From positions 186,001 to 250,000 of the forward strand of contig NEED01000073.1 of NCBI GenBank assembly GCA_002110465.1: a DNA stretch of 64,000 nucleotides, given 5' to 3'. The notes below the pieces were generated by a model. That model ran no database searches. It saw only the letters and a program-made list of their open reading frames with translations, and was not told the origin of the DNA. The DNA comes from an unicellular cyanobacterium SU2. Its GTDB lineage: Bacteria; Cyanobacteriota; Cyanobacteriia; Cyanobacteriales; Microcystaceae. The first letter of the stretch is position 1. Every line of letters begins with the position of its first letter. The translations under genes were made by a program, and so were the position numbers. Positions 44,859 to 54,313 of this stretch are shown here, piece after piece.

Positions 44859-46055
44859 CTAGTCTGATTTTTGCCAACGTCTCCACATCTGTTCATAGAT
44901 ATCGATAATCACTGTTTGAGCTTGGTAGGGATGGGCTGTCCGGATACAGGCAGAGGCAGGATAGTTGTCTGGATGTGATAACACCTTACGCCAACTATCA
45001 GCGATCGCTTCTGGGGTTCTTTCGGCACAAACAACACCGGTATTAGCCGTTAATACATTGACAGTTTCACCGCAGGGAGTGGTAATCACAGGGGTTCCAC
45101 AAGATAAGGCTTCGAGAACAACTAGGGGCAATCCTTCATAAACACTGGTGAGAACAAAAGCACTAGCCACACGATGTAAGGCAGCGAGTTGATCTGGCGT
45201 AAGGCAACCTAGTAGAGTAACTTGTTTTGAGAGGTGACACTGAGCAATTTCGGCGGTGACTTGAGGGATTAACTCTCCATCTCCAGCAATGAGAAGATGA
45301 ACATTCGGATCATTTAACGCCTGAAGAGAACGAATTAATAAGAGGGGATCTTTTTGGGGATGCAAACGACCGGCAAATAAAAGAAATTGAGTTGTTGGCG
45401 AAAGGTTAAGTTTTTGGGTTAATTGTTTTCGTTGTTGTTCTTTTTCTTCGGAGGTTAAAGGATAGAAAATTTCCCCATCAACAGCATTTTTGATATTAGT
45501 GATTTTATGGGCAATTTGTGGATACTTTTTTTGATAAAAATGGGTAGTCTTAGTGTTGCAAGATAAAATTTGCTCAAATTGTGGAATCAATAATCGTTCT
45601 AGGGCAAAATATCCCATAGGGAGGTATTGCCAAAGAATAGCTTTTTTGCCTGTTTGTGCTGCCATTTGTTGACGAATATCATTGTGTAAAAACAGGGTTT
45701 TTTCTCCCTGCAATTTCCACGTTGCTAAAGTAGGTTCTAAACGATGAAAATGGAGGAAATCCGAGGTAAAATATTTTCTCCATAGAGCGGCGGTATATTT
45801 AATTGTCGTTGGAATTAATCCCCGAATATCATCATTTGGTAGATAAAATAAGGGCATAAATTGAATTAGCTGACCTGAAAATTCTTTTTCTTGCCATTCT
45901 CCTAGTCCTTGAGGAGAATTACCTGTTCCGACTAACCTAACCTCAAATTCTTTAGGAGCATATTTAAGAAAAGAACAAATTACTGTTTGTATACCACCAA
46001 TGCTACTATTCCAAGGATTAAATTGATAAAAAATGGTTAAAATAGGTTTTTTCAT
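44859..46055 (-). CDS. Glycosyltransferase family 4
   Basis: 398 residues, GT-B fold. N-terminal acceptor-side motif WNSSIGGIQTVICSFL; donor side FLLFAGRLHPQKDPLLLIRS, LLIAGDGELIPQV and SVYEGLPLVVLEAL with E-x7-E. It builds the glycan repeat unit from a nucleotide sugar; which sugar is unknown. On the minus strand within the cluster, about 300 bases from its neighbour upstream. Confidence 0.9.
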   Translation of the reverse strand: MKKPILTIFYQFNPWNSSIGGIQTVICSFLKYAPKEFEVRLVGTGNSPQGLGEWQEKEFSGQLIQFMPLFYLPNDDIRGLIPTTIKYTAALWRKYFTSDFLHFHRLEPTLATWKLQGEKTLFLHNDIRQQMAAQTGKKAILWQYLPMGYFALERLLIPQFEQILSCNTKTTHFYQKKYPQIAHKITNIKNAVDGEIFYPLTSEEKEQQRKQLTQKLNLSPTTQFLLFAGRLHPQKDPLLLIRSLQALNDPNVHLLIAGDGELIPQVTAEIAQCHLSKQVTLLGCLTPDQLAALHRVASAFVLTSVYEGLPLVVLEALSCGTPVITTPCGETVNVLTANTGVVCAERTPEAIADSWRKVLSHPDNYPASACIRTAHPYQAQTVIIDIYEQMWRRWQKSD

Positions 46056-46361
46056 GACTTAATTAGCGATAACTCAGATCTTGCACCTCATCAAAAAGGG
46101 AATTGTTTTAGTGGGGAATAGGCAATACTTCGACAAGCTCAGTAACCAGGCAATAGGCAATAGTGAAAAAAATTGATAATTTCTTCATCAGCATTGATTT
46201 TACCTCCGTTGTTTCTCAAGTTTTTTTGTACTGGTGCAAGATGTCAGTATAAGAGAGTCTATATTTTTAGCTGCCATATCTAATATAAAAAAACTTAATT
46301 GTCCAAAAATCCAAAAAATATTCTAATTCTGTGCCAATCAGTTTTTTCTTGAAAGACTTGT
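46056..46361. other. Intergenic region with repeat copy
   Basis: It contains the inverted repeat copy at 46121-46153. The rest is AT-rich with no gene. Confidence 0.5.
46121..46153 (-). repeat. TTGCCTGGTTACTGAGC...TCGAAGTATTGCC repeat, copy 2
   Basis: The reverse complement reads TTGCCTGGTTACTGAGC then TTGTCGAAGTATTGCC, matching both ends of the copy at 43214-43270 in opposite orientation. The two copies flank the pair of GT4 genes at 43.2-46.1 kb. Confidence 0.7.
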
Positions 46362-47285
46362 TTATGGATTCCTCTTTTTTAATTTTCTGGTAAAACGTAG
46401 AAATTTTTCAAAGGTCATGCGATTAACATATTTCTTAAAATTTCTTGTTTTGTTAGCCAAAAAAGAATTTATTAATGGTAGTTTTGGCATGAGATCTTCC
46501 CGTAGTATATATCTATTATCGTGATTATCGTAGTTTAATGAACTAGCATCTACAATGCTTTTTTTCCATAAATCCTCTAAAATTAATGAAGAAGAATTAT
46601 CTATATTTTCTTGAAAATCATCAGCTAGATGAAGAAAACTTTTAGTCCCTTTTTGACGAGCTTCAAGACGGGTAAAAAGACGCTGTTTAATTTGCTGTGG
46701 AGAGCGATTTTGATAATGGTTAAGCCAGATTCTAATAGGATAAACAGCACCTGTGTAAGGCCATCTACGTTTTGCCTCCCAAACTAACTTTTCATCATCT
46801 CTAAAAAATCTTGCTTCAGACCAATTATTTATGTAATATCTGCACTTTTCTTCAATGGGGACATTATCTGAATATAAATCAGGATTTTGTTCATATAATT
46901 CTAAGTCTTTATTAGTAAAGTAATAAGCAAAACTAGCACTCCAAACAGTTTGATACTTCTTGGGTATCTTGGCTAAAAAAATTCGTGGATTATCAATATA
47001 AATCTCATCAGCATCTAATTGACACCACCAGTCACCCGCTTCACTATTTTCTCGAAAATGCTCGAAAACTTCTTGGCGTAATCCATTATAATACACACAA
47101 AATTTTTGTTGAAAAGGAATAATTTGAGGATATTTCTCAGAAAGGGTTAAAACTTTTTCCCAAGTTCCATCAGTGCTGCCATTATCTAACATATAAATAT
47201 AATCAGACCAATGACTAGCAGCTATAAGAGTTTCTTCTATAATATCTGATTCATTTTTAGCAACACATATAGAGTGAATTTTCAT
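46362..47285 (-). CDS. Glycosyltransferase family 2-like protein
   Basis: 307 residues. It starts ICVAKNESDIIEETL, then IYMLDNGSTDGTWEKV and the acidic WWCQLDADEIYID (DxD-type metal and nucleotide-sugar site). The C-terminal part has a basic stretch (FEKFLRFTRKLKKRN). It is related to the glycan-cluster family that begins with a VAKNE motif. The ATG at 47285 directly precedes the conserved start. It lies 44 bases after the flippase gene and is probably cotranscribed with it. Confidence 0.85.
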   Translation of the reverse strand: MKIHSICVAKNESDIIEETLIAASHWSDYIYMLDNGSTDGTWEKVLTLSEKYPQIIPFQQKFCVYYNGLRQEVFEHFRENSEAGDWWCQLDADEIYIDNPRIFLAKIPKKYQTVWSASFAYYFTNKDLELYEQNPDLYSDNVPIEEKCRYYINNWSEARFFRDDEKLVWEAKRRWPYTGAVYPIRIWLNHYQNRSPQQIKQRLFTRLEARQKGTKSFLHLADDFQENIDNSSSLILEDLWKKSIVDASSLNYDNHDNRYILREDLMPKLPLINSFLANKTRNFKKYVNRMTFEKFLRFTRKLKKRNP

Positions 47286-47329
47286 GATTTTTCCTCATCA
47301 ATAAAAAGTTAATTGCCTAGTTATAATTG

Positions 47330-48748
47330 TTAGCTTAGTTTTTTACGTTTTCGGATCATTGACCATAATTCTAGGAGAAGAGATCGGACTGATTCATTAA
47401 GAACTAACAAAATTAAATAACTAATAATTAATAGGCTAAAAGATAATAAAGGAGGGAGCCAAATCGCTCCAATCAGGGCAGGAATAGAGGCTAAAATAAT
47501 CCAAAAAGCATTCCAATAATTAGGACTTCCACAAAAGTTTACGAGAGATCTATGAATGAGAAAATAACTAGGTAAAGCGAAAATCTCAGCAGCACCGTAG
47601 CCCAAAACACCCCACATAGGAGTAAAAATTAACGACCCTAACCATAGGGAACCAACATAACCCAAATTCCGAAAAGCCACCTCAGAATTATGACCGGCTG
47701 CATAAAGCGTTGAATTGTGTAAATCAAAGATTGCCCCGACAGATGCAGCTAAAGCAATCAGTGGAAATAATTGATTACTGCTAAGCCATTGTTCACCAAA
47801 AAAAGTGGGAATAATCCAAGCAGAAAAACAAGAGAAAGTCGCGCAAACGGGAGCCATAACTAAAGCTTGATAAGCCATTCCTTTAGTGATAACGCGACGA
47901 ATTTTTGAAAGCTCAGTGATAAACTTGGCCATTACACTAATAGACATACGACCAATAATTTGCCTTAGTAGAGAAAGTTGCTGAACAATTCTAATAGAAA
48001 CACTCGTTATTCCCGCCACTTCCATTCCCCCTAATCGACTAATAATTAGAGGAACTGTGAGAGACTTAAATGTAAAAATCCAGTTAGAACTATAGTAAGT
48101 TAGTCCATAGTGCAAAGCAGGTTGAACGGTCTTCCAATTCCATCGCCAACACCATTTAATGGGAGCGTTATAGTAAGATAATATAGCAAAAACGAGAAAT
48201 TGCAAAAAATAACCTGTTGTAGGACCCCAATAACCCCAGCCAACTAATACAAGGGGAATAGATACTGAATAATTAGTAATTTGAGCCACTGCATCGATCA
48301 AACCGACTTCAGCAAAGCGCAACTCTCTTTCTAAAAGTCCCGTAGATAGCCCTCCTATCATGTCTAGCCAGATTGCAGGGATTAAACATCGTAAGATTTG
48401 AGTTACCTCAGCTTTTCCTGTCCACGAACCAAAAATAGGTGCCGCTAACCACAATAGAAGACACGCCCCAACACCAACGGTATTATAAAAGGTTAAAATT
48501 TGTTCTATTTCCACTTTATTAAAGTCAGGTGTTCGCACAACATAAATGTGCATTCCTATTCTTCCTGTCCATTTGAAGAAATAAAAAATCCCCAAAGAGG
48601 TCGCTACAATTCCATAGACTTGTGGACCTAAAATCCTCGCAATTACTAAAGCACTGAGCAAGGATAAAAAGGTTGTCACGATTTGTCTTATGGTTAAAAA
48701 TAACCCACCTTTAATAATCTTAGATTTAAAATCTTGAGGAGGCTTCAT
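47330..48748 (-). CDS. Lipopolysaccharide/exopolysaccharide flippase (Wzx-like)
   Basis: 472 residues and about 12-14 hydrophobic helices. The N-terminus KIIKGGLFLTIRQIVTTFLSLLSALVIARILGPQVYGIVA is the classic polysaccharide-transporter opening (motifs: ILGPQVYGIVA, IRQIVTTFLS). It would flip undecaprenyl-linked repeat units across the inner membrane. Placed in the middle of the cluster, between glycosyltransferases. Confidence 0.88.
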   Translation of the reverse strand: MKPPQDFKSKIIKGGLFLTIRQIVTTFLSLLSALVIARILGPQVYGIVATSLGIFYFFKWTGRIGMHIYVVRTPDFNKVEIEQILTFYNTVGVGACLLLWLAAPIFGSWTGKAEVTQILRCLIPAIWLDMIGGLSTGLLERELRFAEVGLIDAVAQITNYSVSIPLVLVGWGYWGPTTGYFLQFLVFAILSYYNAPIKWCWRWNWKTVQPALHYGLTYYSSNWIFTFKSLTVPLIISRLGGMEVAGITSVSIRIVQQLSLLRQIIGRMSISVMAKFITELSKIRRVITKGMAYQALVMAPVCATFSCFSAWIIPTFFGEQWLSSNQLFPLIALAASVGAIFDLHNSTLYAAGHNSEVAFRNLGYVGSLWLGSLIFTPMWGVLGYGAAEIFALPSYFLIHRSLVNFCGSPNYWNAFWIILASIPALIGAIWLPPLLSFSLLIISYLILLVLNESVRSLLLELWSMIRKRKKLS

Positions 48749-48833
48749 AAAATTGTTTTTGTTAATAATTAATTAAACCAGAAATATTTGAATGTAGGCA
48801 AAAATAAATTTTATAATAATTGCCCAGCCAAAG

Positions 48834-49805
48834 TTAACTATTGTTTTTAGATAAATTTGATATATATCTTTTATGATTTTTAATATATTTCCGAATTTTT
48901 TGATAGTTATTAAAACCTAAAAAGCGAACCAAAACTATAGCTAATTGCAACCGTAAATACTCTATTGAATAGCGAATTTTTGGTGATTGTAAGACTGCTT
49001 GCTTTTGAAAATAAATAACTTTTTTATCAACTTTTTGCAAAGTTTGCAGTATTTTCCAGGCAATACGAATTCTACTAAGAGCATAAGCATAATCTTTACA
49101 TTTGAGCTGCTCTTTAGAAGCATTGGCAAAAGCTTTGTCAAAAATAATTTGATAATTTTCCTCCATAATTTCCCACTTTTTAGATTTATTTCCAGGGTGT
49201 GATCGATAATAAGTTAATGGCTCTTTAATAACTTTAAATTTATAATTTTCTGCAATACGAAGCCACATTTCCCAACCTTGTGCATAATTGATTTTTGTGT
49301 CAAATAATCCAACAGTTTTAAAGCAATTATGACGAACCATAGGAACACTACCACACTTTATCAGATCACCTTCAATTAGTTTTTCCCACACTTCTCCCTC
49401 GGCATAATTTTTAGAAATTTTTCCGCCAATATTTCCATTTTCGTCAACATAATTTACCCAAGCATAAACTAGCCCAACATCAGTATTTTGATCTAGTACA
49501 TATACTTGTTTTTCTAGTTTAGTAGGATGCCAAAGATCGTCTGCATCTAGAAAAGCTATATATTCTCCTTTACTATGTTTTATTCCAGTATTGCGAGCAA
49601 CAGATACCCCTTGATTTTTCTGTGAAATTAATTTTAATTTAGGATCATCAATAGTAGCAATCCACTCCTCTATTTTATCTGAACTGCCATCATTAATAAC
49701 AATTATTTCATAATCACTAAAAGTTTGTTCCCATACACTCTCAATTGTTTTTGGGAGAAAGCGCATTGAGTTATAAGCAGGAATAATTACTGATACTTTT
49801 GGCAT
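48834..49805 (-). CDS. Glycosyltransferase family 2
   Basis: Inverting GT-A enzyme of 323 residues. Motifs: VSVIIPAYNSMRFLPKTIES, EIIVINDGSSD, SVARNTGIKHSKGEYIAFLD and AFLDADDLWHP (DxD). The C-terminal third is helical and basic. It starts 10 bases after the stop of the next upstream gene, so it is in the same transcript. Confidence 0.92.
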   Translation of the reverse strand: MPKVSVIIPAYNSMRFLPKTIESVWEQTFSDYEIIVINDGSSDKIEEWIATIDDPKLKLISQKNQGVSVARNTGIKHSKGEYIAFLDADDLWHPTKLEKQVYVLDQNTDVGLVYAWVNYVDENGNIGGKISKNYAEGEVWEKLIEGDLIKCGSVPMVRHNCFKTVGLFDTKINYAQGWEMWLRIAENYKFKVIKEPLTYYRSHPGNKSKKWEIMEENYQIIFDKAFANASKEQLKCKDYAYALSRIRIAWKILQTLQKVDKKVIYFQKQAVLQSPKIRYSIEYLRLQLAIVLVRFLGFNNYQKIRKYIKNHKRYISNLSKNNS

Positions 49806-49815
49806 AATTAATAAG

Positions 49816-50922
49816 TTAAATTTTGTTTAATACATTTGTTATTTTTTCAGCAATTACAGACCAATTTAGTTGAGTTTTTATTTTTTTTCTAGCTTCTTCT
49901 GACATATTTTGTAAAACCTCTGGTCTTGAAAGTAACTGAATAATATGGGATGCTAAAACATCTGTATTGAGATTTTCTAGGACTATCCCATTAACTTGAT
50001 TCTCAATAATTTCTGGCATTCCATCTTGGTTAGAGACAATACAAGGGATACCATAATTCATCGCTTCAATTAAAAAAAGTCCTAACGGTTCACAACGAGC
50101 AGGAGAAACCACAAGATCACTATTTAAGAAAATCCTTTCCATTTCCTCTCTAAAAGAAATATAACCAAGATTATCAACTCCCTCATTTTTAATAGTAAGG
50201 TTTTGTCCGACAATTGCTAATTTTGCTTCAGGTATTGCTTTTTTTACCTGTTGAAATGCTTTTAATAAAAGATCACCTCCTTTTCGTTGAAAATCAGAGC
50301 CATTAAATAATATCTGTTTAGTACCGAAACTTTTTTTTTCTTGATAAATTTCCGAAAATTGACCAGAAGAATAGACAACTGTAATGTTATTAGCGGGTAC
50401 ACCATAATCATTAATAAGTGAGAGTTTAATGCAATTACTTTTAGTAAAAATATGATCAGCATTATTATAGGTTTTTTTCTCACATTCTACCCAAGAAAAG
50501 AAATCTTTTTCAGTTTTAAATGGAGCCCAAGGTAGCCAATTTTTTCTGGCTTTTACCATGGTGTAGTCTAAATAAATAACATAGGGAATATTAAAACTTT
50601 CCCAAAAAGGGCTAAACATACCATAAATATGAAAAATCAAATCTGGAGTCTTGGGTAATTTACTAATTTTTTGTTCTATTTTCCGAGATTGGTTAATAAA
50701 TATTTTGTCATTTTTACGAAAGTTAGTAGCTTTAATAACTGGGAGAAAAGGAATAGCTTTGTAAACTAATTTAGCTAAATTTTTCAATTTTTTGGAAGCT
50801 GTAAAGCTATCATTTTTTAAATATTCTATTTGACTGATATTGTCAGACATAACTTTGAATAAGTATTTATGACGATTAATCATATTTCTATCGCCAGTAA
50901 CCAAAATATTGTTAAGTTTCAT
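49816..50922 (-). CDS. Glycosyltransferase family 4
   Basis: 368 residues, GT-B. ILFNGSDFQRKGGDLLLKAF, AKLAIVGQNL and ARCEPLGLFLIEAMNYG (E-x7-E) are the donor-binding motifs. The N-terminal half is more divergent. The start codon overlaps the stop of the hydroxylase-like gene by four bases (ATGA), showing translational coupling. Confidence 0.88.
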   Translation of the reverse strand: MKLNNILVTGDRNMINRHKYLFKVMSDNISQIEYLKNDSFTASKKLKNLAKLVYKAIPFLPVIKATNFRKNDKIFINQSRKIEQKISKLPKTPDLIFHIYGMFSPFWESFNIPYVIYLDYTMVKARKNWLPWAPFKTEKDFFSWVECEKKTYNNADHIFTKSNCIKLSLINDYGVPANNITVVYSSGQFSEIYQEKKSFGTKQILFNGSDFQRKGGDLLLKAFQQVKKAIPEAKLAIVGQNLTIKNEGVDNLGYISFREEMERIFLNSDLVVSPARCEPLGLFLIEAMNYGIPCIVSNQDGMPEIIENQVNGIVLENLNTDVLASHIIQLLSRPEVLQNMSEEARKKIKTQLNWSVIAEKITNVLNKI

Positions 50923-51632
50923 AAATTACTGTTCTTAGCTAAAAAATTTTTTTTAATTGAATATATTTTGTAAGATACTTTACACATATTTCTCAAAATT
51001 GCACGTTTATTCTCTTCTTTTAAAAAAACATCAGGAAATAAAGTTCTAATTTTATCATTGGGTTCTAGATCTATAACTAAGTGAATCCTTTTTTTTTCCC
51101 AATTATTTTTGACTCTGTGAGGAAAAGAAAAATCACCGTAATATAAGTTTCCAGGTTGCCAATCACATCGGTTATGACATATTTTAAACTCTATCTTGTC
51201 ACTGGTAATAAGTGGAATATGAAAGCGTGCTGAGTTAGAATTGAGTTTTTTATCAATACTATCTTTACCATCTGTATGCCAGTGAATGTCAGAGTTAGGT
51301 TGTAAAGACATAAATCTAACCCGATTTTTCTTAGCAGGAAGCATATCTAGTAATTCTTTTATGTAAGGGCAGAACTCCATAGCAGGAGTAGCAATATAAG
51401 GTTTCCCGACAGCATATTTATTTCTGTCTTCATTTACATTACCACCACTTGTAATTAAACCAATGGCTTTCCAACCCCCATCATTATATTTTCCTGACTG
51501 CTTATTTTCTATAAAGTTTGAGTATACATTGTTGAAGTCTGATAATAAATTATCAAAATTAATTTTGATCGGAATTTTGACATTTAGCTGAAGGTTTGCA
51601 TCTTGGGTAATTTTTTCAAAAATTTCTGACAT
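50919..51632 (-). CDS. Aspartyl/asparaginyl beta-hydroxylase-like oxygenase
   Basis: 237 residues of a jelly-roll (cupin) Fe(II)/2-oxoglutarate oxygenase. Predicted metal ligands are His119 and Asp121 (HWHTDG) and His172 (FSFPHRVKN), with a 2-oxoglutarate-binding Arg at about 182 (KKRIHLVID). The family hydroxylates protein side chains, but members in glycan clusters have unclear substrates. Coupled by a four-base overlap to the downstream GT4. Confidence 0.8.
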   Translation of the reverse strand: MSEIFEKITQDANLQLNVKIPIKINFDNLLSDFNNVYSNFIENKQSGKYNDGGWKAIGLITSGGNVNEDRNKYAVGKPYIATPAMEFCPYIKELLDMLPAKKNRVRFMSLQPNSDIHWHTDGKDSIDKKLNSNSARFHIPLITSDKIEFKICHNRCDWQPGNLYYGDFSFPHRVKNNWEKKRIHLVIDLEPNDKIRTLFPDVFLKEENKRAILRNMCKVSYKIYSIKKNFLAKNSNL

Positions 51633-51829
51633 AGTTTTATAAAATATGCTTTATTTGGTAAGGTTTAAAAATTTTCTCTAAGTGATGAACTTAGTTTTTC
51701 ACCTTTATAAAAACACAGATCATATATCATATTGTAAATCTTACATTACCTTTAATAGAAAGTCAACAATATCAAAAAAATAGAAATATTTTGAGGGAGT
51801 TAATTGCCATTTTTTCTAAGTTTATAGTG

Positions 51830-52768
51830 TTAAATTAGTAGTTTTTGGAAAGAATTAGCTAACTTTTCTAAAATAATTATACGTTGATCAATATTTAAAA
51901 ATTTTCCAAATAACATATTAGAATAAGGAGTATTGTTTACATCAACAATATACACTTTCTTATCATCTTCGTCCCTTAGTAAATCTAATTCACCATATTC
52001 TAGCCCGATCTTTTCAGAAAAGAGTAAAATTTTTCTAACTTCTTCTTCAGATAAAAGTTCCTCGACTGAAAATATTTCAGCAGAAACAAGATTACCAAAA
52101 CCTCCAAAACGGTTTTCGATAGAACGCTTATAGAGAATAAGTAAAGGAATTGAATTTTTGAATATGGGAACTCTAATATCAAGAACCATATTTTCTTCTA
52201 TTCTATTATTAATGAGTTTATTATAGACAAGATTAGGACTTTTTTGACTAATTGGACAAGATATAATTTCAGCATTTTTTTTATGATTTAAGTTAGATTT
52301 TACTACACATTGTTGATCGTAATTAAGAGGATCTATCTCAACTCCATAACCAAAAATGCTTCTAAAGATTTGGTCAACATAAGATTTACTTATGTCTACA
52401 CAATTAATATTAATAATACTACTTGTTTGAGAAACTAAGCTTGATAAAATAGGATGTTTTTCAGAAAACGTATTATCTTCCCATTTAATAATAAAATCAA
52501 ATTTTTGCTTAGGATTATTGATCATTGAATAACCTAAAAAGAAAATTATTTGAGATATTCTATATTTAGGACTAGGTAGATCGGGATAAAATAATATTAT
52601 TTTTCTTTTTTGATTAGATATTTTTTTTGTAGTTGATAACAAGCTACTCATTAAAGTTGATACCGAAAGTTTGTCAACTAAACTCAAATTAAATGAATAA
52701 ATAAAATAAAGATTAGCAAAAGGAAGCAAATAACGAGAATAAATTATTTTTTTTAGTAGCTTTCTCAT
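51830..52768 (-). CDS. ATP-grasp-like protein in the glycan cluster
   Basis: 312 residues. I see ATP-grasp-like features in the second half: FGYGVEIDPL, CVVKSNLNHKKNAEI, YKRSIENRFGGFGN and GLEYGELDLLRDEDDKKVYIVDVNNTPY, in which the acidic residues and Asn would bind Mg-ATP. The first 60 residues are basic and hydrophobic without a clear signal. If correct it would ligate an acid to an amine or alcohol, perhaps decorating the sugar. The assignment is tentative. Confidence 0.6.
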   Translation of the reverse strand: MRKLLKKIIYSRYLLPFANLYFIYSFNLSLVDKLSVSTLMSSLLSTTKKISNQKRKIILFYPDLPSPKYRISQIIFFLGYSMINNPKQKFDFIIKWEDNTFSEKHPILSSLVSQTSSIININCVDISKSYVDQIFRSIFGYGVEIDPLNYDQQCVVKSNLNHKKNAEIISCPISQKSPNLVYNKLINNRIEENMVLDIRVPIFKNSIPLLILYKRSIENRFGGFGNLVSAEIFSVEELLSEEEVRKILLFSEKIGLEYGELDLLRDEDDKKVYIVDVNNTPYSNMLFGKFLNIDQRIIILEKLANSFQKLLI

Positions 52769-52844
52769 GGGAAAATATTTATTTTGAATTAACTTTATTT
52801 TTATAAAAAATTATCATCGTAAACAATTTATATATTAGTTGATT

Positions 52845-54290
52845 TCATTTTGAAAAATCTTCCTCAATAGTTTCTTTATTCCAATTCCAACCGACTATTG
52901 CCATAAGAGTTAACCAATAAAAAAATAAAGTAGTATGACTCCAAATATTTTCGGTAACCATAGCAACCATTAAGGAAATTAAGACAGCAATGAGAATAAA
53001 ACATAGATTTCTTTCCTTACTTTTTTCCGAAGATTTTAATAAGATACTAGCAAGTCGGAATAAATAGATTTTGAGTAAAAAAATAAAAGCAAAAAACCCT
53101 AGCAAACCACCTTCGACTAGGGAGCGAATATAATCATTATGAGCATAAGCTTGGAGTGGTCCAATATATGTCGCTGTGTTTAAACCATAGCCTAATAATG
53201 GTGCATCTTGCCATGCTCTTAATAAATGTGTCCATTGAGCTATTCTCCAGTTAAAACTGTTCCCTTGAGGCTTAAGTAAGATGGCCTTTGATATATCGAT
53301 ATCTGGATTGAGAATGGGAGTATCATAAAGGGACATAAGTCTTTCTCGTCCAAAGTCAGTGCTTATATATAAAGTGACAATAATAGTCACCAACAAAATA
53401 CCACCAATGAGTTTTGTTAAAGATAACTTAGGAGAAATATAGGCCATAATAAAAACTCCAGTCATCACTAAACCAACTATCGCTTTGGTAGCAGCCATAA
53501 AAAAAATCAATACACCTAATAGTAGTAACCAAGGTAAACTCATCTTCTTCTCCTCAAGTTTCCAACAAGTAAGACCAATAAACAAAAGAAGAAAACTAGA
53601 GAAAGTATTAGGATGACCGAACGTTCCGTTGATACGAGATGCACCTTCAATATCAAAGAAAACATTTCCTTTTGGTACTAAAAAACTGGGGAGTAGAGAC
53701 GCGGGTAATAATACCTGCAAAAATCCAGCAGTTAGTGGTAAAATAAGGCTCAAAAATAGAACATCAACAACTTTACTAGGATGTATTTTATCTCTTAGCT
53801 GCATGATCAAAAGATAAACCATTAACCAGGAAAAAAGGCGAAACCATTCTCTAAAACTCACACCAAAGTAAGTGCTATCTAATCCTAATCCTCCTACAAT
53901 AAGTAAGATAAGCCACAAACTTTGTAATGCAATCCATAAAACAAAAAACCACCAAAATTCATCAGTTTGTATTGGTTGCTTAGTTAATAATTGGATAATG
54001 ACATAAAGGATAGTTAAACCAACGATTCCTACAGCGAAAACTGCGGGGACTTGCTGAGCAGAAAAAATATCTAAAGAACTTCTGAGAATTAATAGACCTA
54101 ATACTGTTTTTTCAAAGTTTGAAAAGAAAAGAATCATGAGCGGAACAGCTATTAACAAGACTCCTACATAAAGTGGCTTGATGGCTACTCCTAACCCAAT
54201 CAGAATTCCGCCTAAAATGCCGCCTAAAGTTATCCAGGTTGCTAAAAGAGTTTTGGTATTTTTAGTATTATTTTTATAATAAAGTGACAT
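52845..54290 (-). CDS. O-antigen ligase / polymerase family protein (Wzy/WaaL-like)
   Basis: 481 residues with about 11-12 membrane helices and a large periplasmic loop. The family motif is RINGTFGHPNTFSSFLLLF, followed by NWRIAQWTHLLRAWQDAPLLGYGLNTA and AHNDYIRSLVEGGLLGF. These are typical of Wzy polymerases and WaaL ligases, which cannot be told apart by sequence. It lies 23 bases after the wzc-like gene. Confidence 0.88.
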   Translation of the reverse strand: MSLYYKNNTKNTKTLLATWITLGGILGGILIGLGVAIKPLYVGVLLIAVPLMILFFSNFEKTVLGLLILRSSLDIFSAQQVPAVFAVGIVGLTILYVIIQLLTKQPIQTDEFWWFFVLWIALQSLWLILLIVGGLGLDSTYFGVSFREWFRLFSWLMVYLLIMQLRDKIHPSKVVDVLFLSLILPLTAGFLQVLLPASLLPSFLVPKGNVFFDIEGASRINGTFGHPNTFSSFLLLFIGLTCWKLEEKKMSLPWLLLLGVLIFFMAATKAIVGLVMTGVFIMAYISPKLSLTKLIGGILLVTIIVTLYISTDFGRERLMSLYDTPILNPDIDISKAILLKPQGNSFNWRIAQWTHLLRAWQDAPLLGYGLNTATYIGPLQAYAHNDYIRSLVEGGLLGFFAFIFLLKIYLFRLASILLKSSEKSKERNLCFILIAVLISLMVAMVTENIWSHTTLFFYWLTLMAIVGWNWNKETIEEDFSK

Positions 54291-54313
54291 AAGCTTAGAA
54301 TAAAAATATTAGA